Shown here: positions 38,862 through 48,249 of the stretch, piece by piece | Numbering within the stretch: position 1 is the first letter of the stretch | Layout: every line of letters begins with the position of its first letter | NCBI GenBank assembly: GCA_012523095.1 | Contig: JAAYJE010000062.1 | Location: 94,357 to 158,356 of the forward strand | Length of the DNA: 64,000 nucleotides | Direction: 5' to 3' | Source of the DNA: Actinomycetota bacterium | GTDB lineage: Bacteria > Actinomycetota > Thermoleophilia > RBG-16-64-13 | Made by a program: the position numbers and the translations under genes | Notes under the pieces: model-generated | What the model saw: the letters and a program-made list of their open reading frames with translations, nothing else | What the model was told of the DNA's origin: nothing | Databases searched by the model: none

Positions 38862-41155
38862 TAGCCTTGGCCGTTGTCACACCCGACCTCCTCCAGCAAC
38901 CGCCAGTGCTCGCTGTCTTCTACCCCTTCACCGGTGACCGTCAGGTCAAGAGTATGGGCGAGCGCGGTGAGAGACCGTACCACCTCAAGGTCTGCGAGGC
39001 TATGCGGCATCTTCGACACGAAGGTCTGGTCGATCTTGATCTCTTGGACCGGGAACGTGGTGAGATGAAGAAGCGTCGACCAACCTGTGCCGAAGTCGTC
39101 CAGGCATAGGCGGATCCCCATGGTCCGGAGCTCTTTCATGACATTCTTCGCCTTCAGGGGGTCTCTGACCAGTGAGGTCTCCGGCACCTCGAGGACCAAT
39201 CTGTCGGAAGGGATGCGCCATTCAGACAGGTGGCGGACGACGGTGGACACGAAGTCCGGCTCCGCCAACTGCCGGGGCGAGAGGTTCAGCCTGATCGGAA
39301 GGCCGGTGGCCGGGCTGCGCGGCGACTGCCATCGGCTGATCTGGCTGCAGACCTCCCCAAGAGCCATCACGCCCAGGGGGACGATGAGCCCGCTGTTCTC
39401 GGCGATGTTGATGAACTCTTCGGGGAGGAGGATCCCTCGTTGCGGGTGATGCCAGCGAAGAAGGGCCTCAAGGGAACCGACCGTGCCGGTCTTCAGGTCG
39501 ACTATCGGCTGGTACAAGAGAGAGAAGTCGTGCTGCCTGATCCCGACCCTCAGGTCGGTCTCCGCCCTCAGGGTACTAAGGACTCTCCTGTGCATCTCTT
39601 CATCAAAGATGCGATGGCAACCCCGGCCCGCTTCCTTCGCTTGGTACATGGCCGTATCGGCGGCCCGCAGCAGGTCTTCGGGGTCCTCATACGACATATC
39701 CCAGATGACTACGCCTACACTGGAGCCGGCGTTCATCTCCTGTTGACGGAAGTGCACAGGCTCCAGTAGCTCTTCCCGTATGCGGTCGAGCACCGGGAGT
39801 AGATCGCGCTCGCTCGTAACGTTGTTCAGCAGGATCATGAACTCGTCGCCGCCCATGCGTGCAACCGTGTCGGCTTCCCGGACGGAGCGCTTCAGCTTCA
39901 CGGCGACACTCTGGAGGAGTACGTCGCCCGCCTGATGGCCGATACTGTCGTTGATTAGTTTGAAGTAATCCAGATCGAGGATCATCACGGCGAAGAGAGC
40001 GTCAGGATTCCGTCGGGCCCGATGGATCGCGTCGTCCAGCCGGGTCATGAACAGGGCACGGTTGGGGAGTCCGGTGAGTCCGTCGGTGAGGGCTTGCTGA
40101 CGCAGGCTCTCCTCCATGAGAACGCGTTCGGTCACGTCGCGGAAGGCGACGAGTCTTCCAATCACTTCCTTGCGTCGCATAAGGGGTGACCACTTGATCT
40201 CGTAGTGACGCCTATGGCCGCTTTCGCCCAGTTGTAGCTCAGCTTGGCTGGCGCCGGCGGCGTAGGAGGCGGCGATCTGCTCCCAGGATGCCCAAGTGTC
40301 GGCCAGAGGCCGGGAGAGTATCTGGGAGGACGGCCGTCCGATCAGCGCCCGGGCGGAGGCATTGAGATCGACCACGCGGTCGGCGTCGTCGAGCACTACC
40401 ATCCCGTCTGTCATGTCTTCCACCAGAGTGTGTCTGGCCACGGGGACCAGATTGAAGAGGCGAACCCGGAATAGTCCCCAAGCGACGATCACCCCGGCGA
40501 TCCCGAGGGCGGCCGGAGTGTAGTCGTGGGGTCCGGCGAGGATCGGCGTCGTGTAGTACAAGGCGTTCCAGATGACCGGGATGGCGCATCCTATCAGTAA
40601 CGCGATGGGTTGCCGGCGGTGAAGCTTAGGTCCGGCGAGGACGGCTCCGATGAGCAGGCCGGCCGCCATCGCATACAACGCGTAGCAGTAGAAGACGTGA
40701 ACGGAGAACCACGCCCCTGGGGTCCAGGCAAATACGTTGTACGGACCACTTCGCTCCAACCACGCCGAGTCGCGGATGAGATGGTGGAAGCGGTCGGTCC
40801 ACACCAGGGTCGTAGTCGCAAGTGGGATGAGGCAGAGTGGCAGCATACGCTTCAGAGTGACTGAACGCGAGTGGCCGGCATAGTCGAGGACCATGGCCAG
40901 CCAAACCACCGGCGTGAATGCTTTTGGTATGAACTGCACGTTGGCGAAGAAGAGCTTGGTCTGAAGACCCTGGACTGTCAACTCGCAGGCGTTTGCAAGG
41001 GTCCACAACGCCGCCAGGGAGATGAGGATCCCGAAGAATCGAGCCCCGGCCAGAGGGCGGTTTTTCCACGTGTGCCAACCCAGCCCCACCATAATCAAGA
41101 TCGTGGTGCCGAGCAGGATCAGACCGGCTGTCACTCTGAAGTCCAATTTGTCCAA
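38669..41155 (-). CDS. Membrane diguanylate cyclase/phosphodiesterase (7TM-PAS-GGDEF-EAL)
   Basis: An 828-aa c-di-GMP enzyme. Residues 1-225 hold about seven helices of the 7TM histidine-kinase N-terminal type, followed by PAS (about 235-345), GGDEF (ARMGGDEFMIL, intact) and EAL (LEALLRWHHPQ, LDDFGTGWSTL). Both catalytic cores appear competent, so it may make or degrade c-di-GMP. The start is TTG 41155 behind AAGGGG. Its last ~45 residues form a charged tail past the EAL domain, overlapping the convergent gene. Confidence 0.93.
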   Translation of the reverse strand: MDKLDFRVTAGLILLGTTILIMVGLGWHTWKNRPLAGARFFGILISLAALWTLANACELTVQGLQTKLFFANVQFIPKAFTPVVWLAMVLDYAGHSRSVTLKRMLPLCLIPLATTTLVWTDRFHHLIRDSAWLERSGPYNVFAWTPGAWFSVHVFYCYALYAMAAGLLIGAVLAGPKLHRRQPIALLIGCAIPVIWNALYYTTPILAGPHDYTPAALGIAGVIVAWGLFRVRLFNLVPVARHTLVEDMTDGMVVLDDADRVVDLNASARALIGRPSSQILSRPLADTWASWEQIAASYAAGASQAELQLGESGHRRHYEIKWSPLMRRKEVIGRLVAFRDVTERVLMEESLRQQALTDGLTGLPNRALFMTRLDDAIHRARRNPDALFAVMILDLDYFKLINDSIGHQAGDVLLQSVAVKLKRSVREADTVARMGGDEFMILLNNVTSERDLLPVLDRIREELLEPVHFRQQEMNAGSSVGVVIWDMSYEDPEDLLRAADTAMYQAKEAGRGCHRIFDEEMHRRVLSTLRAETDLRVGIRQHDFSLLYQPIVDLKTGTVGSLEALLRWHHPQRGILLPEEFINIAENSGLIVPLGVMALGEVCSQISRWQSPRSPATGLPIRLNLSPRQLAEPDFVSTVVRHLSEWRIPSDRLVLEVPETSLVRDPLKAKNVMKELRTMGIRLCLDDFGTGWSTLLHLTTFPVQEIKIDQTFVSKMPHSLADLEVVRSLTALAHTLDLTVTGEGVEDSEHWRLLEEVGCDNGQGYYISRPVEHDELMDFLEDVERGMCALKPSRRPPSDESGDPQAERTDPIGERRAPCPTTRGTLVT

Positions 41156-41244
41156 TAGTCCCCTTGGCCTCTCTTCGGCAAAAGGGAAGGCGAACTAAAG
41201 GAATACGTGATAGTCCGGTACCTCAGGAAGCGGGAAAGCAGGAG

Positions 41245-42072
41245 TCAGGAGAGGATGTCCTTACGGCGGAAGATCAGGTACGCGATGCCCGTCATGCCGA
41301 TGATCCAGACCGCGAAGTTGATGAGCGCATCCCGGATGGGACCCCAATCGATCGGACTGTTGAAGAGGTTGGTCCAGGCGTCGAAGTGGGTGGTGAACAG
41401 GTAAGGTTGCAGGAAGTCGAACACGGGCAGACTGCCGAGAATAATCATGACGATGACCAGGGCCAGACCTGCAGCCATGGCCGTCAGGCCCGAATCCGTG
41501 AGCGTGGAGAGCGCTACAGATACGGACACGACCGCCACCATCCCGAACCATACAAAGACGTACGATAGGAAGATGAGCCATATGCTGTGACCCACCCCCG
41601 TCGTCTCACCGCTGAACAACAGCATGGGGCTGAGCCCGAAGAACGCCCCGCCCGCGATGATGGAGGCCACCGCCAGGACGACGAGGCCGACCGCCACGTA
41701 CGCATTCGCGACGAGCCACTTGGCCATCAATAGCGCGCCTCGTCGGACCGGCTGCATGAGCACCGTCCGAAGGGTCCCTTTCTCGGCCTCGCCGGCGATG
41801 GTCTGGCTGCCGGCCATAGAGGCGAGCAGCGGGAGCAAGAACGCGGCAAGCGCGAAAAGTGAGATCACAGCCACATACAGCCCATTGGACTCGATGACGT
41901 TGAAGAAGAAGTCCATTCCCTGTTGGTCAGGATCCTTGTGGTGCGGTCCTCCCCCATCTGATAGACGGATGGCGGTGGTGATCAGAAACGGCACTATGAA
42001 GAGGCCCACCCAGCCGAAGTAGGTCCGTTTCTGCAGGAGGAGCTTGAAGAACTCGCGGCTGATGTGGTTCAT
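41245..42072 (-). CDS. ABC-2 type transporter permease
   Basis: A 275-aa membrane protein with six hydrophobic helices; the segment ETIAGEAEKGTLRTVL-like region (IAGEAEKGTLRTVLMQPVRR) is the coupling-helix signature of ABC-2 permeases. Its ATG overlaps the ATPase stop as ATGA, so the two proteins are made together. Probable exporter or lantibiotic-type resistance pump. Confidence 0.88.
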   Translation of the reverse strand: MNHISREFFKLLLQKRTYFGWVGLFIVPFLITTAIRLSDGGGPHHKDPDQQGMDFFFNVIESNGLYVAVISLFALAAFLLPLLASMAGSQTIAGEAEKGTLRTVLMQPVRRGALLMAKWLVANAYVAVGLVVLAVASIIAGGAFFGLSPMLLFSGETTGVGHSIWLIFLSYVFVWFGMVAVVSVSVALSTLTDSGLTAMAAGLALVIVMIILGSLPVFDFLQPYLFTTHFDAWTNLFNSPIDWGPIRDALINFAVWIIGMTGIAYLIFRRKDILS

Positions 42073-43061
42073 GCCTGCCCCTTAGAGTCTTCCCGGGCGG
42101 TGAGCTCGAGGAACATGTCCTCCAGACTCTGTTCCATGACGGGCGTCACGGCGAGCACATCCACCTGATCGGCCACCAGTCGCCGCACCATCGCGGGAAC
42201 CACCCCCTCGCCGGCCTCAAAGACGAGATATCCCCCGTCCTCTCGGATCGAGGCCGGAGGAACCAGGCCGCGCATCGTCTCGAGGGCTCGTCTCTGATCG
42301 CCGGTCAGCACCTTGACGGCGTTGCTGTGGGGGCGCAGTTCACCCACCGCCCCCTGGGCCACCATGCGTCCCTTGTGCAATATCGCCGCGCGATTGCAGA
42401 CCAGTTCCACCTCGTGGAGTAGGTGTGACGACAAGAACACGGTGATTCCCTGGCGACCCAGCTCGCGTATGAGCCCGCGCACGTCCCTCATACCCTGCGG
42501 GTCCAGCCCGCTGGTCGGCTCGTCCAGTATTATCAAGGCGGGTCGGTGTATCAGCGCCAGGGCTATGCCCAAACGCTGCCGCATGCCGTGGGAGTATCCG
42601 CCCACCTTCGATTCTCCCCGCTCCGAGAGGCCTACCATCTCCAGCACCTCTTCGATGCGCTCCTCGGTGACTTCACCGTTCATCCGGCCGAGCATGCGCA
42701 GGTTGCGTCGGGCCGTCATGTTGATGTAGAAGGTGGGGTCGTCCACGAAGCCGCCGACATGGCGGAGGGCCTCCCGCCTGTTCTCGGGCACGCGGTGCCC
42801 TAGGATGCAGGCATAGCCGTCGGTCGGGTAGATGAGCCCGAAGATAAGACGGATGGTGGTCGTTTTGCCGGCGCCGTTGGGTCCGAGGAAGCCGAAGCCG
42901 TCGCCCCGGCAGACGGAGAGGTCCAGCCGGTCGACCGCACGCAGTCCCTTGAAGTCTTTGGTCAGGCCGTGAGTAGACAGCACGACTGTGTCGTCGCTGC
43001 AGAAGTCAAGCACCGGTTCGGCGGGGCCAATAACGTTGGTATCTGTGTGCACGGGGTGCAC
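42069..43061 (-). CDS. ABC transporter ATP-binding protein
   Basis: A 330-aa ATPase. Walker A is GPNGAGKTTTIRLI, the signature motif appears as GGYSHGMRQRL, Walker B is LIILDEPTSGLDPQG, and the H-loop is FLSSHLLHEVE. An extra C-terminal domain of ~80 residues is typical of drug or bacitracin-type exporters. It is the first gene of the pair, divergent from the response regulator gene. The start GTG 43061 lacks a clear ribosome site; a later start near the ATPase domain is possible. Confidence 0.9.
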   Translation of the reverse strand: MHPVHTDTNVIGPAEPVLDFCSDDTVVLSTHGLTKDFKGLRAVDRLDLSVCRGDGFGFLGPNGAGKTTTIRLIFGLIYPTDGYACILGHRVPENRREALRHVGGFVDDPTFYINMTARRNLRMLGRMNGEVTEERIEEVLEMVGLSERGESKVGGYSHGMRQRLGIALALIHRPALIILDEPTSGLDPQGMRDVRGLIRELGRQGITVFLSSHLLHEVELVCNRAAILHKGRMVAQGAVGELRPHSNAVKVLTGDQRRALETMRGLVPPASIREDGGYLVFEAGEGVVPAMVRRLVADQVDVLAVTPVMEQSLEDMFLELTAREDSKGQA

Positions 43062-43079
43062 TGTAGCACGCGAAAAGCG

Positions 43080-43097
43080 TTCAGGATGAGTTCAGGA
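43080..43097. promoter_or_regulatory. Paired direct repeat, likely OmpR-type regulator site
   Basis: TTCAGGA at 43080-43086 and again at 43091-43097, an 11-bp period (one helical turn). OmpR/PhoB-family regulators bind such tandem half-sites. It lies just upstream of the ABC genes and in the divergent region before the response regulator gene. Confidence 0.55.
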
Positions 43098-43216
43098 AGG
43101 TGGTGCGAGAATGCAGCCATGGAGTCACACAGCATTGCTCAACCCCCCTCCTGAGCTGTGGCCCCAACCCTGTCCGGTGGTTGTCGGACCCAACCGGGGC
43201 GAGACACCACCACGCC

Positions 43217-43276
43217 CACACGGCGGAGACGGCGTAAGCGGCGTCCGGCACAGCCGGACGCCGCGCCCGCCGTGTG
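43217..43276. other. 60-nt two-stem hairpin in divergent region
   Basis: An outer 10-bp stem (CACACGGCGG at 43217-43226 with CCGCCGTGTG at 43267-43276) encloses a perfect 12-bp inner stem (GCGGCGTCCGGC at 43238-43249 with its complement at 43253-43264, loop ACA). There is no T-run on either side, so it is not a typical terminator. It could be a leader structure of the response-regulator mRNA or a small RNA. Confidence 0.55.
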
Positions 43277-43385
43277 AAACCCGACCAAATTCCTCCTACG
43301 GATTCCCGCGTGCACAGACCGCGCCCGTGAACGGTCGCGCAGCGCGCTTGTCCGCAGCCGCGCCGCGGGCCATACTACATCCACC

Positions 43386-44054
43386 ATGATGGAGCCCCGC
43401 ATCTTCGTTCTTGAGGACGACCCTCAGATGCGCTCTCTGCTCGTGCGTGGCCTGCGTGAGGAGGGCTATGAGGCGCAGGGCTATGCCACGGGCTCCGAGC
43501 TGCTGCGCAGGCTGGCGGAGACCGTTGCCGATCTCTTCGTCATCGATATAGGGCTGCCCGATACCGACGGCCGGGACGTCTGCCAGGCCATTCGTGCTCA
43601 GGGCATTGCGTCACCCGTTCTGTTTCTGACCGCGCGCGACTCTCTTTCCGACCGGCTTTCGGGGTTCCACGTGGGAGGAGACGACTATTTGAGCAAGCCC
43701 TTCGCGTTTGCGGAGTTGCTGGCCCGGGTGGAAGCGCTGCTCAGACGTGGCGGAGTAGAACGCAGCGTAGAGGCCGGCGGACTCATCCTTGATCCGGCCA
43801 AGCACGCGGTCACGTGCGGTGACGTCACGGCGCCCCTCACTCCCACCGAGTTCCGCCTGTTGGCTAAGCTGGCCGCCTCTCCGGGAGAAGCGATACGGCG
43901 ACGGGCCTTGATCGAGACCGGGTGGCCGCACGGCGCCGTCGTATACGACAATACCCTGGACGCCTACATCGCTCGTCTGCGACGCAAAGTGTGCGCCTTG
44001 CCCGGCGCTCCGCAGATAGTGACCGTGCGCGGTGTGGGTTATTCTCTGCAATGA
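43386..44054 (+). CDS. OmpR-family response regulator
   Basis: A 222-aa two-component regulator. The receiver has LEDDPQ, phospho-Asp in LFVIDIGLPDTDG and the Lys in DDYLSKPFAF. The C-terminal winged helix (TPTEFRLLAKLAASPGEAIRR, TLDAYIARLRRKV, IVTVRGVGY) is of OmpR/PhoB type. Its stop overlaps the kinase ATG (ATGA). Its likely targets are the direct repeats at 43080-43097 and thus the ABC exporter. Confidence 0.93.
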   Translation: MMEPRIFVLEDDPQMRSLLVRGLREEGYEAQGYATGSELLRRLAETVADLFVIDIGLPDTDGRDVCQAIRAQGIASPVLFLTARDSLSDRLSGFHVGGDDYLSKPFAFAELLARVEALLRRGGVERSVEAGGLILDPAKHAVTCGDVTAPLTPTEFRLLAKLAASPGEAIRRRALIETGWPHGAVVYDNTLDAYIARLRRKVCALPGAPQIVTVRGVGYSLQ

Positions 44055-45418
44055 GACGCTGGTTCGCCCGCATGGGGGTACGCGATCGGCTGCTCCTGGC
44101 GGTCCTGGCGACGGTCGCGGCGGCGTTGGTCGTGATGACTGTGGCCTTCAACCTCATTCTGTCGGTGGTCCTCGACGAAGACGCCGACAAGCGGCTGAGG
44201 GCCATGGTCGACGACGCCAGACTCTCCATCACTGAGCGCGGCATAGAACTCCCTAACCCCACGGGCGATATCAAGGAGCTGGGCTCTCAGTTGTGGGTGT
44301 TCTTCCGAGGCGCCACCGTCTCCGGCCCGGATGTGGACCCGAATATCGAGGCAGCGGCCAAGTCCCTGGACGGTCAGTTGGCGCAGTTCAAGGCCGTTCC
44401 CGATCTCGAGCTCCGTCTCTATGGTGTCCCTCTGTACGACAGCAAGGGTGAGGAACGGCTTGGGACCATCGTGGCCGGCCTGTCCATGGCTTCCTATACG
44501 CGCACCCAGCGCATCACGCTGGTTGCCACCACGGCTCTTACCGCTGTGCTGCTCATCATCGTTGGTTTCGCGGCGCTCTCGGTCCTCAACGCCGCCTTCC
44601 GCCCGGTCGCCAAGATGACCGCTGAGGCTGAGGCCTGGAGCATGGCCGATCTAGACCGGCGGTTCGACATGGGCGAACCGCACGACGAGGTCACTCAGTT
44701 GGCGCATACCTTGGACGGCATGCTCGACCGTTTGGCGGCCGGTCTACGCCGCGAACAACGCTTCTCGGCGGAGGTTTCCCACCAGCTACGCACTCCGCTC
44801 GCCAAGATCAAAGCGGAGGCCGAGCTGGCTCTGCGCAGGCAGCGCGATCCTGTCTATTATCAGGAGGCTCTGATCTCGGTGGCCGATAGCGCCGACCAGA
44901 TGGCGCGTACCGTGGAGACGCTTCTGGCAGCCTCCCAGGAAGAGGGGAGCCTGGCCCGGGGCCGGGCCGATGCCGGCCGGGTGCTCGAAGACGTGGCGAA
45001 GTCGGTGGGAGTGCTGGCGGCGGAGCACTCCGTGCACGTGCAGGTGCAGCCCCCTACCCGCAGCGTCAGGGTCGGTGTGGGGGCGGACATCGCCCTCCAG
45101 ATCATCCAACCTGTGGTGGAGAACGCCTGCAGGTTCGCCAAGTCCAGGGTGTTGCTGGGCGCATCGCGTAACGGCAAGGAGGTCCTTTTCACGGTAGAGG
45201 ACGACGGTCCCGGGGTCGGTGAAGACGAGAGAGAGCGCATCTTCGAGCCCGGCGTGCGGGGTACGGCGGCGGAGATCAAGGGGAGCGCCTCCCGCGGCGC
45301 CGGACTGGGCCTACCTCTCGCCCGCAGGCTGGCCCGCATGGCCTCGGGGGATGTAGAGGTCGGACCCGGGGCCATAGGGGCTGGTGCGAGGTTCATCGTG
45401 CGTCTGCCCACCGGCTGA
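44051..45418 (+). CDS. Membrane sensor histidine kinase
   Basis: A 455-aa kinase. TM1 lies at about residues 12-38, an extracellular sensor of ~120 residues follows, and TM2 is near 160-182. HAMP comes next (FRPVAKMTAEAEAWSMADL), then HisKA with VSHQLRTPLAKIKAEAEL and an ATPase domain (DDGPGVGEDERERIFEPG, GAGLGLPLARRL). ATG 44051 overlaps the regulator stop. It forms a TCS with the preceding regulator, next to an ABC exporter, a layout usual for antimicrobial sensing. Confidence 0.92.
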   Translation: MRRWFARMGVRDRLLLAVLATVAAALVVMTVAFNLILSVVLDEDADKRLRAMVDDARLSITERGIELPNPTGDIKELGSQLWVFFRGATVSGPDVDPNIEAAAKSLDGQLAQFKAVPDLELRLYGVPLYDSKGEERLGTIVAGLSMASYTRTQRITLVATTALTAVLLIIVGFAALSVLNAAFRPVAKMTAEAEAWSMADLDRRFDMGEPHDEVTQLAHTLDGMLDRLAAGLRREQRFSAEVSHQLRTPLAKIKAEAELALRRQRDPVYYQEALISVADSADQMARTVETLLAASQEEGSLARGRADAGRVLEDVAKSVGVLAAEHSVHVQVQPPTRSVRVGVGADIALQIIQPVVENACRFAKSRVLLGASRNGKEVLFTVEDDGPGVGEDERERIFEPGVRGTAAEIKGSASRGAGLGLPLARRLARMASGDVEVGPGAIGAGARFIVRLPTG

Positions 45419-45465
45419 GACCGCACTTCCCCGTGGGGTCCGCCTCTCGGGCGGCCGCTTCCAGC

Positions 45466-48171
45466 TCATCTGTACCAGAGGATGTGGTCCGCCTCCAGAG
45501 GCACGTGGGCCGCCGCGTGCCATGGCACTACTCGTGGCGTGTAGTCACGGGCGGGCCGGAAGGCAGGTATCGTGACCCGGAAACGGTGGCCGCCCGGTAA
45601 GTGTGGGCCTTCCTCCGATGAGTGCGGTCTCTTGGGGAGCGGGCCCCCCGTCTCTACCGCGAACACGGCGAGATCGGTCATGAGGATGTGGCGTTCAGGC
45701 GCCCCCCCGGCCAGGGGCTCGGCGTAGACTTCGACTAGGACGGCATCCGGTGGCACGGCACCCAGCACGACCTCGGTCCTGAACGTGTGTGTGTCGCCGT
45801 CGGGTCCCGCCGCGGTCTCGACCGAGAAATCCGTGAAGGCGATCTCGTGCCAGTGCTCGTCCAGCGTAGAACGCCAAGTCTCGATGTCCGCCATGAGCTT
45901 TGCCGAGGCGATGTCTGCGGGACCGGCGCCCACCCGGGCGCGATAGGCCGTGGCGCCGGGAAGGTAGTAGCGCTCCAGATAGTCCCGCATCATGCGGTTG
46001 GTCGAGAACTGGGGAGTGAGGCGAGCCATGCTCTCCCGCACCCGCGCGACCCAGCGGCGAGGGACACCTCGTTCGTCACGGTCGTAGAACTCGGGGATGA
46101 TCTCATTCTCCAGGAGGCCATACAGGCGCTCGGCTTCGACTGCATCCCAAGCGGGGTCGGAGCCGTGCTCCAGCCCGTCCCCCAACGCCCAGCCCACGTC
46201 GGGCGCATAGGCCTCCGCCCACCATCCATCGAGCTCGGACAGGTTGAGTCCACCGTTGACGAGCACCTTCATCCCGCTGGTGCCACTGGCCTCCCAGGGA
46301 CGGCGTGGGGTGTTCAACCATACGTCGATGCCATGCACGAGATGTTCGGCCACCCCCATATCGTAGTCGACTAGAAAGATGACGTGAGGGCGCACGGTGC
46401 AGCGGCTGATGAAGTCCGTCCACTCTCCAATCATGGCCTTGCCGGCGTCGTCGGCCGGATGGGCCTTGCCGGCCAGCACCAGTTGCAACCTGCTGTCGGG
46501 CTCGCAGAGGAGGCGTTCCAGCCGGTCCGGGTCGTGGAGCAGGAGGTTGGGCCGCTTATAGGTGGCGAAACGGCGCGCGAACCCCAGGGTGAGAAGGCCC
46601 GGATCGCAAAGGCAGGAAAGATCCAGCCCCAGACCTTCGAGGCTTCCCGCTATAGGCCCCTGACGCTTCACATGCTCGCGTGCTATCGCGATCAACTTGC
46701 GGCGGCTCATATCTCGCAAGGCCCACAGAGTCTCGTCGTCGGTCCGGCGCACGGCATCGCCGAGACCGTCGAGATCGCCGAGCCAGCGCTCTTTGCCGCA
46801 GCACCCGGTCCAGAGGTCGTCGGCCTCTTTCGAGTCCCAGGACGGCACGTGGATGCCGTTCGTGACATGGCCCACCGGGATCTCATGGTGCGGCCACCTG
46901 GGGAAAAGACGCTGGAAAAGACCGCGGCTGACTTCGCCGTGGAGCCTACTGACCCCGTTTACGGCCCCGCTGCCCCTGATGGCGAGATAAGCCATGTTGA
47001 AGGGCTCGTCGGGTTGCCGGCAGACGTCCGGACATCTGCCCATAGCCAGTAAGTCGTCCATGTCGACGCCTAACTCGTCGGCGTACCCGCCCAGGTAGTC
47101 GACCAGGAGAGACGGAGTGAACCGGTCGAAGCCCGCTTCAACCGGGGTGTGGGTGGTGAAAAGGTTTCCGACTCTCGTGGCGGTGAGCGCCTGCTCGAAG
47201 GTGAGTCCCCGGTCCTTCATGTGACAACGGGCCCGTTCGAGTACAGCGAGAGCGGCATGCCCCTCGTTGAGGTGGCAGATGTCCGGCGAGACACCCAACT
47301 CGTGGAGCAGCCGCCAGCCTCCGATGCCGAGCACCATCTCCTGCTGCAGTCTGGCCTCCACGCCGCCGCCGTACAGCTCGGCTGTGATGCCGCGGTCGGC
47401 CGGGCTGTTCATCAGGTCATTGGAATCGAGCAGGTAGAGGGTCACCCGGCCCGCTTGGACCTGCCACGCGCGCAGGCACAGCTCGCGGCGGGGGAATTGC
47501 AGCGTCACCGTCATCCACTCGCCGTCGGGGTCGCGGAGGGGCGTGATGGGAAGCTGTCCGGGATCGTTGAAGGGGAAGAATTCGATCTGCTCTCCCGCGG
47601 TGCTGAGGGCCTGTCTGAAGTAACCCTGCTGCCAGAGCAGGCCGACCCCAACCATGGGGACTCCTAGATCGCTGGCCGCCTTGAGGAAGTCCCCGGCTAA
47701 GATGCCCAGGCCGCCACTGTAGATGGGAAGGGCCTCGCTTACACCGAACTCCATGCTGAAGTAGGCTATGGGGCCAAGGGGGCCCGAGGGCGCCGTGACG
47801 ACGCCCCCCAGGGGGCCGACTACGGTCGCCGGGCCCGCCTGTGACGCGGAATCGGTCGCCGGGCCCGCCGCCTCGGGGTAGGTCCGTTCGAACCAGGTGG
47901 GTGCCTCCAGGGCTTCGCGTCGGACCGCGACGTGCTGGTCCAGCAGCTCCAAGAACGCCGGATCGGCGGCCGCCTCCTCCAGCTGGGTCTTGGCGGCGGT
48001 CTGTAGGATGTGCCAGGGGTTGTGCGTCACCTCCCAGACGTCGGGCGCCAGGCGTTCCCACAGCTCGTCTGACGAGTGGCTCCACGACCAACGCATGTCG
48101 AGAGCCAGGTCCAACAGTCCATGAAGTCGCTCGGGTAAGGTGGGCAGTATGAAGCGAGGCCGGGCGATCAT
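45466..48171 (-). CDS. Alpha-glucan (glycogen) phosphorylase
   Basis: A 901-aa GT35 enzyme that releases glucose-1-phosphate from glycogen or maltodextrin. The N-terminal DUF3417-type segment (LPERLHGLLDLALDMRWSWSH) and the PLP-binding GTSGMKVLVNGGLN (Lys635) are diagnostic of the bacterial long form. GPIAYFSMEFGVSEALPIYSGG is the usual early motif. The frame runs back to 48846, but ATG 48171 with AGGAGG six bases upstream is clearly the start. A ~20-residue Pro/Gly/Ala insert precedes the GPIAYFSMEF motif. It is divergent from the glucanotransferase gene, with 78 bp between the starts, consistent with coordinated glucan breakdown. Confidence 0.94.
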   Translation of the reverse strand: MIARPRFILPTLPERLHGLLDLALDMRWSWSHSSDELWERLAPDVWEVTHNPWHILQTAAKTQLEEAAADPAFLELLDQHVAVRREALEAPTWFERTYPEAAGPATDSASQAGPATVVGPLGGVVTAPSGPLGPIAYFSMEFGVSEALPIYSGGLGILAGDFLKAASDLGVPMVGVGLLWQQGYFRQALSTAGEQIEFFPFNDPGQLPITPLRDPDGEWMTVTLQFPRRELCLRAWQVQAGRVTLYLLDSNDLMNSPADRGITAELYGGGVEARLQQEMVLGIGGWRLLHELGVSPDICHLNEGHAALAVLERARCHMKDRGLTFEQALTATRVGNLFTTHTPVEAGFDRFTPSLLVDYLGGYADELGVDMDDLLAMGRCPDVCRQPDEPFNMAYLAIRGSGAVNGVSRLHGEVSRGLFQRLFPRWPHHEIPVGHVTNGIHVPSWDSKEADDLWTGCCGKERWLGDLDGLGDAVRRTDDETLWALRDMSRRKLIAIAREHVKRQGPIAGSLEGLGLDLSCLCDPGLLTLGFARRFATYKRPNLLLHDPDRLERLLCEPDSRLQLVLAGKAHPADDAGKAMIGEWTDFISRCTVRPHVIFLVDYDMGVAEHLVHGIDVWLNTPRRPWEASGTSGMKVLVNGGLNLSELDGWWAEAYAPDVGWALGDGLEHGSDPAWDAVEAERLYGLLENEIIPEFYDRDERGVPRRWVARVRESMARLTPQFSTNRMMRDYLERYYLPGATAYRARVGAGPADIASAKLMADIETWRSTLDEHWHEIAFTDFSVETAAGPDGDTHTFRTEVVLGAVPPDAVLVEVYAEPLAGGAPERHILMTDLAVFAVETGGPLPKRPHSSEEGPHLPGGHRFRVTIPAFRPARDYTPRVVPWHAAAHVPLEADHILWYR

Positions 48172-48249
48172 CCGAAACCTCCTGGGCGCCCGCGCAGGTC
48201 TCGTGCGTAGACCTCCGAGCGCGGAGTCGGGTAAGCTGCAGCTAGAGCG

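Noticed and set aside
43111..43389. 92-codon plus-strand frame in the divergent region
   Set aside because: It overlaps the hairpin and the regulator start, is Pro/Arg-rich, and has no ribosome site.
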